A DNA stretch of 64,000 nt from Hydractinia symbiolongicarpus (taxonomy: Eukaryota; Cnidaria; Hydrozoa; Anthoathecata; Hydractiniidae): the NCBI RefSeq assembly GCF_029227915.1, contig NC_079879.1, positions 14,138,001 through 14,202,000 on the forward strand, written 5' to 3'. Below the pieces are notes generated by a model, which saw nothing but the letters and a program-made list of their open reading frames with translations, was not told the DNA's origin and ran no database searches. A program made the translations under genes and the position numbers. Position 1 is the stretch's first letter. Each line of letters begins with the position of its first letter. Of this stretch, positions 1 through 12,400 are shown piece by piece.

Positions 1-86
1 TTAATTCGTGCATATACTTTCATTTTTTTATAATAGACCATTTAAAAAACATTCCTGCTATAATTCCCGTAACGACAAATGGTATA

Positions 87-308
87 TTATGGTTCCCGTG
101 GCAACAATATCGTTTGTTGTGGGCTTATAGTAACCTGGGTACTATTTTTTATTAATAATTCAACTGTTCTTATACCCTGGGTTTTAATAAAAAATATGAT
201 GTTTGAAGCGGTGCATCCTAAATAAACTATTTGAGACAACGAGTTTTCAAATAATGGCGACAGCATCGAATTGTCAACCGTGATCGTTACAAAATCGCTT
301 TTGCGCAT
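87..308 (-). CDS. Hypothetical divergent ORF, 73 aa
   Basis: An open frame of 73 codons runs away from UBLCP1. I recognise no domain in it. Its start codon lies inside an NRF-1-like palindrome, about 175 bp from the UBLCP1 start, so this could be the first exon of a head-to-head partner gene or just open frame in promoter DNA. Possible splice donors (GTATAAG, GTTACT) occur inside the frame. The composition is not clearly coding. Low confidence. Confidence 0.2.
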   Translation of the reverse strand: MRKSDFVTITVDNSMLSPLFENSLSQIVYLGCTASNIIFFIKTQGIRTVELLIKNSTQVTISPQQTILLPREP

Positions 309-313
309 GCGTA
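302..313. promoter_or_regulatory. NRF-1-like palindrome in UBLCP1 promoter
   Basis: The string TGCGCATGCGT is close to the metazoan NRF-1 consensus YGCGCAYGCGCR. It lies about 170 bp upstream of the UBLCP1 ATG, a usual place for this motif in housekeeping and bidirectional promoters. The assignment rests on motif similarity only. Confidence 0.4.
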
Positions 314-482
314 AACCAGGTGGACAGAGTTTTAAAATGATTGAATGACGTGTGCTAATGTAAACCTTGCACGAGACCAGCGCGTGATATAATACTCAAG
401 TGACCAAAATAGTCCATATAGAGAATCCCCTCCCTCGTCTGAAAACAGCGTTCTCATGCATGAACTTCTCTTTAGATACATC

Positions 483-3400
483 ATGGCTGCCAACATAAAC
501 ATCACGATAAAGTGGAGTGGTAAGGAGTACGTTATAGACGATGTGGCTTCCTTAAATACTGTGAAAGACTTAAAAGAAGTTATACATAAACAGACAAATG
601 TTAAACCAGAACGACAAAAACTTCTCGGTTTAAAATTAGGAGGTATGTATGTATAGATATGCAATTGTTTAACTATGTTTCTTGATTTCGACCAAAACTT
701 CGAACATGAATACCACCAATTAAATCAAAAATACGTTTTTAGTCATGGCTATAAGGTATAGTCCATGTCTTTTTAAGCTAGTGCTATAAGGTACACAGGT
801 GATGGATTACATGCTGTAAATAGCTGTGTTAAACATATTATTTTCTCTTTTCTCGCTCAGGAAAACCGCCTAGCGATGATGTGAAATTGCTGGCACTTTC
901 CATTAAACCAGGTGTGAAAATTATGATGATGGGAACACAAGAAGAAACACTGGTAAATATGGTTGTTTGTTCCTTCTCGCATATTCTTTTTCGTTCTTTC
1001 GATTTCTTTATTTGCTTAATTTATTTTCACATGTTAAAATGGATAAACACCCACTTGAAATCGGCGTTGGTAGTTATCTGCTGGCTCGTAAATAAGTGTC
1101 TGTTTTTTCAGGCGAATGTTATCAAGCCTCCTAAAGAGGTGACAGACAATAATGTTGTGGATGATTTTGATATTGAAGAAGAAGAAGTAGCCATACAACA
1201 TCGGTACCTGATTAATATACTTCCACCAACTACTTCTCCATTATTTAATATTATAATATTTTAAAAATGTTTGAAATTGAGCTTTGCACGATTCTTATAA
1301 AAAAAGTAGATTTCGCGAATTTTTGACCTCGCAAAATTTTTTTTAGTATTGTGTTTCTCCGGTTGAAGTAACGTTTTACATACAATGAGGTTTCGAAGGC
1401 AGTTTCGAAATCATCTCAAAATTGACTACATCAATTGGTCCAGCTTTTCAATTTAGAAGACTTTAATTAGTTCGTCATCTCTTAATCTTTTTCTTCTACT
1501 TTAGAGAAGAATTTCTTGCAAAGATTAAAAAAAGAGTTGACACATACAAAGTGGAAGAAATAAATCCACCGAGAGAAGGGAAAAAATTATTAGTGTTAGA
1601 TATTGATTACACCTTATTTGGTATGTCTTTATATTTCTGTTCGTAGATGATAAACGTGGTTTTAAAAATATGTTTTGTTGTTCATTTAGTCAGATTTCCC
1701 ATCGTTTGTGATAGAAATGTCTTACAGATTTTATAGTAACGCACCTGAAAAAGAAATTTAATATTTTAAGTAATTTAAATTAAATTTAATTAATATTTTT
1801 AATCATAAAATCAAGAAGTACAATAATATCGTCAATCCTTAAAATCACAAGCGCTCACACATACATTTCTGAGAAACAGGTGGATGGTAAATCAGTTCAA
1901 TATACTGTCTATTCTGCAAAAATCGTTGTTTTTTTAGAAAGAGGGTAGAATTTAGGATAGTTTACTTTTTTTCACGTAAAATCTATAGTCTGCTCACCGA
2001 AACTAAAGCTGTTATCACTTACGAAATTCCTCCGTTTTTACTTTTATCTTTTTTTACTTTGATTCTATACACGTTTTGTTTTAGATCATAGATCTTCGGC
2101 TGAAAATGGTTTTGAATTGATGCGTCCATATCTTCACGAGTTTCTCACAGCAGTCTATCCACACTATGATATAGTGATTTGGTGTAAGTGTGTTTCAGCT
2201 CTTGGAGGACGTCAAATTGTTTTTGTGTGTGTCAATACCAGCCTAACGTTTCAAGCAAGTATACAATTATAAATGAGATTTTCGAGCCAAATATACCTTT
2301 ATACCTTTGTCTTTGCACGCGCTTACAAGTGTTTCATACTCCGCGTCAAACTTTTGATACTATTTTATACAAACAAACTGCACGTTCTATAAATGATGCA
2401 ATATATGAAGCAGAAAAGCTCGATGCTTTTTCTTATGGATGAATAATAGATAGTAGTTATCGCACAGTGCCGAGAAATATATGAGAAATTTTTTGAGTTT
2501 ATGTTCTCCTTTACATATTTCACGAGACCTTTATGCGAGAACTAAAAAACGAAAAAAAATATGACGATATTTTTCGACACACATGTGTGATAACTAGTTT
2601 ATCATATAAACCGAGCATAAATCGTATACTCGGCTAATGATTGTTCAATTGTAGTGGAAAATCGTCCCATATTGCGTTTATCTCGCAAAAATATTTTCGT
2701 ATGCTTAATGAGTACCGCTGATGTATGATAAGTTAAGTTAAACAATCAAATTAAACACAAAACTCCTTAACGCGCTATAGATATAACCTCATTAACCTAA
2801 AGTCACAGTTAAACTCAAGATCTGTACGGTGGGGAGCATTGGCACTTTTCTAAAAAATGACTTTAATGTCGGAACAAAAGAATAATTTAACTGTGAATGT
2901 TTATGATTGATTGTTAGTTTGTTTCGTAAAAATAATTTATGTTTTTAATGAGGGAAAAATTATGGAACAAATTTGCCGACAAGTTCTCGTTTTTCAAGAA
3001 AACAATAACTTTACTTAGCGAGTTATTAACCAATCAGGAAAAAAATATCAGCTTTTTGCACGCTATTTCAGCCAATCAGAGAAAAAATATCCGTTTTTTT
3101 TACTGTAGAGTTTAAAAAATATTAGACATACCATATACATGACCTAAATATAACGTTTATACATCTTTGCGTGTCGATGGTTGATTTTTGTGTACAATTT
3201 TCACAAATTCCTAGTATATTTACGAAGTTTATAGAATAAAATCTTTATTTTAAAAAGGCGATGTTTCCAAAAACTAGTTGCAGCGTATTCTTTTTCATCT
3301 ATATTTTCTTTTGACTTTTTGAAAATTCTTCATAAGTTTTTTGTGTTTAGTTTATCATGTTTTGAAAGGCAGATGTGTGTGTTCGATTGCTTCTTAAAAA

Positions 3401-6400
3401 ATTGTGTATTTTCATTGAAAACATTTTTCATTAAAAAATAAATTTTGAGAACAAAAGAGAGTTCTTTGATCCATTTGCTCTATTTTCTTTAAGTTAACCT
3501 AAAAAACATAAATATGTTTTTCAGCCTTAAAAACTATATTTCAGCTTGCTATACGTACGAAAAGACACGATAACCAATTTTTTCTCGAATTTTCAAGCGC
3601 CTTGGGAAGCGCAGTGAACACCACACTAAGAGGCTTTACCGGCCGTTAAAACATATTTCCTGGCAATCACTTACCACCCAACCTTGTTTTACCTTATAAC
3701 AGGAGGTTAACGAATCATCAAATTAACGCGGTTTCCCCCTTACGGCGTTAATTTTATGCCGCGCTAATTTCATATCCCCGTTGTGATACATTAATTTCAT
3801 GAACGTTAATTTTGTGTATAAAGAGTAGAAATAGTTTAACAAGGAAAAAAAATTAAAAAGGTATTTAATAAGAACAAGACATTTCTTTCTACGTTTTATT
3901 TGATATTTATTGTGCATCTAGTTTTACCATCACTCTCCTCCTCTTCCCGTTGAATCGTCTGAATACTCGCCACATTCCGGACAGGCAACTTTTTCGACAT
4001 AGTTTTTCATGACTTCTATTGACCTAGAGATCTGCCATTTTATTGTCATTGTTATGATTATCTCTAATCCACCTTGCTTGAGTATGCTTGAGTGAAGACG
4101 ACTTCGGTGACACTGATTTAACCTTTGCAGAAAATTTAGCACCTTTCTTTATAGCAAAATGGCAAGATTACTTCCTTTTGTGGAATTTCCAGATGGATTT
4201 TCCTATCTTACAACAAAAGTCACTAGAGTAACAAAAAAGAATCACTGAAATAACTAAAGGAGGTAAAAGAAGAAATGGGCTTGCCAATCAAAATGCTTTA
4301 TTAATTTAGGATGCTTTTAGAGGTCAACAATCGCAGGTACGCTGGACAATTACAACCTTGTTACGACCATGGTGCCAAAGAATTTAACCCATTTGCTCTA
4401 ACCTTTTGATCTGACCACAAACGGCTCTTTCCAAAGCATGGAAAAAGCTGCCTTCAGAGATTATTTTACAAACACGATAACAAATGGGGCTACAAATTGA
4501 CCAAGAGAAAGATATGATAATCATCAAAGTTGATCTCAAATTGTCCACACTCAAACCCATCCACACCAAAGTGATGACAAAGATTACCACTTAAAAAATG
4601 AAAGGCGTAAAACGATTCTTAATGGCTAAAAGGCAGCTGGGGTGGTTGGCGCCGTTCAAGAAGGGAGGAGTGGTGAAGTGATCGATTTCAATTTTTATTT
4701 TTTAAAAGAAAATAGAAGAAACTGAACAAGAAATACTTGAATTTTGACTGCGTTAATTTCATGTAACGAAAAAGTAATTTTTTGGAAAACTGCAATAATT
4801 TTATGTCCCAGAAATGCATAATTTCGACAAACCGCGTTAATTTTCTGAGTTGTTAATAAAGTGATTCGTCGATTTTCTGCAATAAGTTATACAGTTTTTG
4901 GTCGTAAACATTTAGATTTTTTAACACTTAAGCCGCGTTTACATTTTAAGTAATTTTTCGTCTTCTGACCCAAATTTCATTCATTTTCACCTACTTAAAG
5001 GAGAGGCGAACAAAAATTCACCAAATTAAACAAGCACAGTGCAGTTTGATTAGAATTATTTTCCCCTATAGGTTCCCCCATGTGAGATCGGCCTGGCCCC
5101 CCAAATATCCTACTTCCAAGCATAAAACACCACCATAGGGAGGGTGCATATTGCTTTTTTGTTCCAGAAGTCCATGATTTAATAAGCAAAGACTTTACCT
5201 TGTCAGAAACCTCAAGTTGCACAATCAGGTTCGAATCAACACTGCAAGAAGCTCCAGGTTCTTGTGTAGTGGATGAAGTAACGACGGTTGATTTGGAAGA
5301 AATAGCTGCTCCCTAGAAGGTAAAGTTACATTAGGATTTGTAACAGCAACCTGGAGAAGTAATGGATACCATAATTAGTTTGCCCAAGCCTTCAATTTTG
5401 TCCTGAATTGCTTTTTGAACAACTGCACATACACAGACGAAAGGCGGAAAGCAATAGACTTTTTGACCATGCCAATTAATAGTGAAAGCATTTACATGTG
5501 TAGCACAAGGGTCTGGCTGATATGAAACAAATGTAGCCAGTTGAGTATTGATTCTACTCGCAAATAAATCAATACTAGCTGTTTCCCGTGGAAGAATCCA
5601 CTGTATTCCATTTAATTTATGTAGCAGATATATGTCCATCAAAAAACAAACAATACAGCAGTGCGCATCTTACATCTGCATTATTATATAAATGACCAAA
5701 AAAATTAAAGATTTTCAACCACTGCAGTATATATGTGACATTTAAAATCTAAATCTACTAAAATTACTTGCTCTGACCATCTGACAAATGCGAAAATTAT
5801 TCGGAAAAAAGTTTTTAAAAGCATTTCAACATACATCTCACCCATAAAATTTCAACCACTCAAAACGCCACATATATACAAAAAAGCTGATCAATGTCAA
5901 ACACAAATCTCTCTCATTGTATATGTTAAAATCAGTTAGTTTATTGCAAACCCTGCCAAAGGTTGACACAAAATGCGAAAAATAAACAATAAATTTTGCC
6001 TAAGTAGAAATTTTTATCTAAGATGTTACAAAGGGATTGCAAGGTTAAATTATATTGCAATAAAACGTTTTTTGATATAATGCATATGGTCCTTCCTCAC
6101 CAAACTTTAGACAAAATGCCAACAAAAAACGGTGTTTAAATCTAAAATTAATAAAGTCCTTTTAGCAATTTGCATGCTGTTTTACCATCAATAAAGTAAA
6201 CAAAATTTCAAATCTCACATAGTATTCTGTCACAAAATCAAAGTTTGCAAAATTTAATTATTTCGGTACATATATCTACTGCATATGCCCTCTAAAACAA
6301 TATTTTAATCCAAAATGCCTAAGAAAGACAGTTTGCAACAAAAATCAGTTATTTCGATAATATTGCATACACTTTTTCCTCACAAAAGCTTCACAAACTG

Positions 6401-9400
6401 TAAAAAAAAGAATGGTTGTAGGGAGTGCTTCTGATTCAACAAAAAAAGTTTTTTTGACATATTGCATCTAGCCCTTACCCATTAAATCTTACACAAAATT
6501 TCCAAAACTATATACGATTTAGAACACATCAAATTTAAATCGAGAAGGATCAGTCATTTCGATATATTGCACCGAGTCCTCCCCAGTAAGAATTTATACA
6601 AAATATAGAAAAACAAAGCTTGCAAGGTGTAAAATTGAATTCTTCTTCTGTGTATATATATATGGTCCTTACGCAAAATTAACATAAAATGTCAAAAAGG
6701 TTCAGATATAACATCTAACACAACAAAAATCAGTTCTATCAGTATATGTCACACCAAATGTTCCCCTTAAAGTTTCACAGACACAGCCTGTAAAATAAAA
6801 ACAACTAAGATCAGGTATTTTGGTCTATTTCATACCATTCTGTTCCAAATAACTTATAAAATGTAAAAATTGAGTGGTAAAACAGAAATTTGCAAAATTC
6901 CATTTTTTTATATGCATGTATATTCTACAACAATAAGTTAATTCAAAATGTCAAAAAGAAGAAAAAAATAGCTTACAAAGAGTATAAAATTGAAATCAAC
7001 AAAGTAGCTCTTTTGGTGTATTAAATATAAGCCATACGCACAAAAGTTTACACTAAATGTAAGAAAATGGTTGTGTTTAGTAATTCTAAATTAAGAAAAG
7101 TCAGTTCTTTTAGCATGCTGATTAAGGTTTTTGCCCACAAATTCTTACATGAAAATGTCAAAACCACAATTTGAAACAAATTAAATTTACATTTTAAAAA
7201 TAAGTAATTTCTGAACTTTATTTTCAGAATATTTGGAGAAAAAGAACTTCGCAAACCAAAAAAAAACAGGAAAATGTGTAAAGTCTTCAGGGTTAATAAC
7301 GTTTGATGGGTTTTGTGGGAATATATATACTGGGAATCTTTAGTTTAAAGCTAGCATTAGCTAGCTACAGCAGCTAATAGCTAGTCACTTAAATATAAAC
7401 TGGAGACTTAGCTAGGTATAAAGAACATGGCTACATATATATATATATATATTCCTATCTAGCTAGCTAGTTGTTGGTGGTGGTTGGCTTTTTATGATGC
7501 TAGCTATAAAACATGTCTGGCAACAATAATATAATCAAAACTGAAAATAAAACATGAAAAAACCTTACAGAACCTTGCTATGATTAATTTATAAAACCAT
7601 GCTCTTCTTCAAATGTTTTTTTAAAGATTTATTTTGAATGAAAGAGTAGAGAATACTCAAAAAGAACAGCCATCTTTTTCGTAAACACAACTTCCGTTTT
7701 ATGCTGGGAACTTCATTTAACAGTCCGTATGCTTTGTGAATATCTAATACCGTTTCATATGTAGCGATACCTATATATATATGCTAACATATATCATTAT
7801 TAGCAGCGGGTTATATATTTACAGCTTATGTGCGATTTCTATGAAGTACATCCCTAATCTTTTTAGTTAAATTTTAGCGTACAGCCACGTCATAAGAAAG
7901 TGACCCGTGATTTCCGTGTCGTGGACTCACAGTTTTACTCACGCAAGGGAATTAATATATAAGATCAGGGAAAAATTAAAAGTGTGAAACAATGTCAAGA
8001 AAGATCTTTTCACTCAATTCCTATTCTGTTTTAATTTCGTGCTTCCTAGATTCCATATCAGCTTCAACATTAAGAAGCCCAGGAATGTGTGAGATAGTAA
8101 GCCAATTGTCATGTCTAATGGCCCAATCCCAAATATGCTTGACAGCAATGTCACAAGGGATAGAACGACAACTACCCATGTTGGTTATGCAATGTACAGC
8201 TGTTGTATTATCACACAATACTTTGATGTGGGTGTTGAAAACTGGGTCACATAATGACCTCAGTCCAAAAAGAATAGCTTTCAGCTCTAATACATTTATA
8301 TGCTGCTCAGACTCAACATGTGAGAATAAGCGAACAGTTTGTGAGTTAGAACATACTGCACCCCACCCAAGCTTAGAAGCATCAGTGGAAATAGTCATGG
8401 TGGGGTTACTAAATGAGATAGGACTGTATGACGAGGTAATATTGTCACACCACCACTGTATAGCTGCTATTGCATTAGCAGACAAAGTAGTGTATGAATC
8501 AAAATTGCCATCTTCAGGCGTTCTAAATCTCTATAATGAAGTTTTCCAAATAACACAGCATGGAAGCTAGAGCTGAAGATACTAAGAAGCTGGACAATTT
8601 CCCTTAGACTAACTTTGTTAGTAGCAGACAGAAGTTCTTGACAATATTCCTTGGTTTTTTTCTTTTTTGAGTCAGTTAAATACACTCTCATATTGACTGA
8701 ATCGATGATTGAACCAAGGTATTTTAAGGTTTGAGTGGGGAGAAAATGTGATTTATCGGGATGTACAGAAAATCCCAATTCTCTTAATAAAGATACAATT
8801 CTCGTTATTTTTACAAAGCAGCCATTGTCAGACTTGTGCATGGTAATAAGGTCATCAATATAACCTGAAACCAAGCACTGGGATGATCTTAAGACAGCAA
8901 GAGGTGGTTTAAGAAGCCTCGTAAATTTTCGTGGTTTAGAACACAAACCATTAGGGAGACAAGTGAACTGGTATAACACACCATCATAATAAAACTTTAA
9001 GAATTTTTGATAATCGTCATCTATATGAACAGAGTAATAAGCATCTTTGATATCAATTTTTGCCATAAAGCAGTTTTTTGTAACTAATTTAAAAATTGAA
9101 GAAATATGTCCATTTTAAAATGTATATATGGCACATTTTTAAATTCAAAATGAGTCTGAATGAACCACCAGGCTTTGGAGTGACAAAAATAGGGGATATA
9201 AACTCTCCAGCTACATGATAACTTTGTATGATTACTCCTTTTTTAAGTAACCTGGTGATCTCTGATTTGATAAATTTGTTTTCATCAGCAGAGAAAGAAC
9301 AGTTCATGCTTTCAGCATTACCAGGTCCTGGTGGTTCCTCAAAATCTATTTTTAGACCAGAAACGGTTGACAACACCTCATGGTCTGATGTCAATTCTTT

Positions 9401-12400
9401 CCATGCAGGCAAACATCTAGAAATAGCACTGCCTGGAAATTTTTAACATTTTTAGCTAACTTAGTTTTAAGGTTGAGATATAGGTACTTACATTGAGGGC
9501 TGCAGTTATTTCCTGCTTCTGTTGAAGGCCTTCCGATGACTTTGTTATGGTTTCTTGCCCTTCTCTAAAAAATTCTGGTTATCTTTCCTGGATGTTGTCG
9601 TTGAGCTAGGGATTTTACTAAACCTTCCAACATAAGGATATGATTGATATTTCCTGCTATTGTTGTAGTTGTATGTACTGGATGAGGACAAGGCAAGCTT
9701 CGAGGCTCCCTGGTCTTCTCAGATACCCTTTTGTAAATCACCCCCAAGCAGAAATTCATTGCATGGTCTACTCGGGTTACATAGAACCCTGTATTGAGGG
9801 TTCAAAGAGGTGCAAAGATTTTGTTTTCTTTTATTATTTAGGTCTGTATTGACTGACCCGAGTAATGTTATTGCATCAAGACAATTCATGACAACATCTT
9901 TCGAATTCAAGGGCTTTTTCCCCTCATCAGACTGTAAAACTTTTTCAACCACCTCTATAATGGCTGATGTTGCACGCAACAGTGTTTGCTGTGTGTTGTT
10001 AAAATTTCTCTCATTATGTTTTTGAAATTCTGAAAAACTTTTGAGATTAAAAATGCATCTGTTCATCTTTGGCACAGCCAAAAATTCGAATTACAGAGGG
10101 GATTTGGTGGAGGGGACCTTAAATGTACGGATTATAGAGGTTTTCGGATTACAGAAATTCGAATCATAGAAAGTAAATTATAAGAGTGTCTTAACGAAAA
10201 TTGATGGTGACTTTAAATTCGTTCAAATTATAGAAAGATTCGGATTAGAGAGAGTCAACTGTACGTATAATTTCTTACGTGAGGTTTTGTTCACATGTTA
10301 CGTAGATTTTTATTTACATATACGTAAATCTTTTACATAACTCACGTAAACATGACCATTGAATCCTCGTTTAAAATCCTCCCTAATTTTCGTAGCTTAC
10401 TCGCCACATGATCACCAAAGAAGTCGTATTCATTCTGTGTCGTAGCTACAGCAATAGACCTAAGGACCTCCACCTCTTCTTCTACTTTTGTACAACCCTT
10501 GCTGGCTCTTCTTTTTCCGTTGCTTGGAGGCTTTGATACATCTTTGGTTTGACGATGGTTGCAATTGTAGTCGTAAATTCAATTTCCCCTCTGGCATTTC
10601 ATCGCTTTCGTTTTCTTTGTTTGATTCAACGTCTGTTTCGATCTGTGAGGCATGTACATTTGTTCTCAAATTCCTTGGCTTTACATAATTGTCAAGCCTT
10701 TGTAAATGTTGCATGCTCTGAATTATTTTCTTTCACTGTATGGTGACTTCGGTTGAAAAATGATTTGATATCCCCGCACTTTGGTACGTCATCCCGTATT
10801 TTCAAACCGAAAGGAAGAAACTCGGCTTAGCAGCGAATCATTCTGGTTTGGTAGTCAGGAATGTTTTCAAAGGTCAAACAACTGATGCTGTTCAGAATCT
10901 TCTAAAAAAAAAACATATATTTTTCACAAAAGTACCAGCCAATATGACCAATTTGTTTCACCCTCTCGATCTGACCGTAAACGGGTACGCCAAAGCTTAC
11001 TTAAAGAAGCTGTTCACTGAATGGTTTACGAATGAGATTACCGATGGTGTTAACAGTGGCAAAGATAGGAAGTATTAAAGTACCTTTGCAATTATCGATA
11101 CTAAAACCTCTTTAAGCGAAATGGATTATTAAGTTGTATAAGGAAATGACATCATCATCAGGAAAAGAAGTTATCTTTAAAGGTTGGGAAAGGGCTGGTA
11201 TCACTGATGGAATTAAAATGGGTAGCTAGAAGCTCTTGATCCTTTGCATGAGCTTGACCCATTGGTTCGTAATGAAGGATAATTTGATATTAGTGAAACG
11301 ATCACAAACAATAAAGATCAGTTAGCAGATGGCTTGACTCACTACATTGAAGACAGTGATGTTGACAGCGAACGGGAAGAAGAATATGAAGAACATAGAA
11401 ATATTTTCGAAGATGTATTTTAGTGATTTAATCATATACCCAGAGAAAATATTAAGAATATTTACATAAAGTTACACATCTGCTCCAATTATTTGTGTTT
11501 TTTCGTCTTTCTTAGAAATATCAAAAATAAAAAATCGCGAAATTATGTACACGCGAAATAGGTTAAATTTGTCAATTCACGAAATTTAATACTCGCGAAA
11601 AATCTATTTTCAAAAAAATTCGCAAATCGCGAAATTTCCTACGCGCGAAAATTAATATATTTAAGGTATTTATAAACTCCTTATACAAAGACATTTTGAT
11701 TTTACTTTGTTTTTGTTTTAACTGAAGATTTTGTAGACTTTCGAATATAGAATCGAATGCTATTGCGCATTTTTTTTCTTATATTTTCCTTCTTTTAGCG
11801 TACGTACAGTTTCTTACCAGCGGAACGTACGAAAGGAACGTACCTAACGTAACGGATAATACGTAAGAGTTTACGTACTTTCCGTTAAACATGTCACATA
11901 TACGGAAATATTTTACGTAACGTAAGAGAATGAATGAGCACCAGCCATTCCGTAAGCCCTTACGTAAAAATTTACGTGCATATGAATGCGGCTTAAGGAT
12001 GTTTTCGTATTTTTTACGTAACGTAAGAAGCTTACGGACCCTTAAGTAGGTGAGACTGAATGAACTTTTGGTCGTAAGACGAAAATTTACTAAAATGTGA
12101 ACGCGGCTTGCTTAAATTTTTCGTACGCAACTAATAATTATTTTACCGTAGGCCACGACAATGTTTTTTGTGAGAATGTGTTTGCGGGACTCTGTCAGTG
12201 TTTGTGTGGTATTTTGTAAAGTAGCTGTCGTAGATATTTACTTTGCTTCGTTTTATTTTTTAAGCTGCCACAGGCATGAAATGGATCAAAGCAAAGATGC
12301 AGGTACAATTGTTGGTATCACGTGGTTAAAACAATGATCGGTTTCATTTTTTCCTATTTTGAGTGAAAAGGAAGCAGATGCAGCTGCACATTGGGGCGTT

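Larger units (their letters stand above)
8021..10081 (-). mobile_element. DIRS-type retrotransposon remnant
   Basis: On the - strand, reading from right to left, come a gag-like fragment, a reverse transcriptase and an RNase H in the order expected for DIRS elements. DIRS elements integrate with a tyrosine recombinase instead of a DDE integrase. No recombinase or methyltransferase gene is seen to the left of 8021, and no split direct or inverted terminal repeats are obvious, so the copy is truncated at its 3' side. Confidence 0.7.

Noticed and set aside
7992-8570. 192-aa + strand open frame
   Set aside because: It is the antisense of the DIRS RNase H domain; the - strand reading has clear catalytic motifs.
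8021-10081. Gypsy/Ty3 retrotransposon
   Set aside because: No protease or integrase, and the double-Trp block before RNase H and the gag pattern fit DIRS elements.
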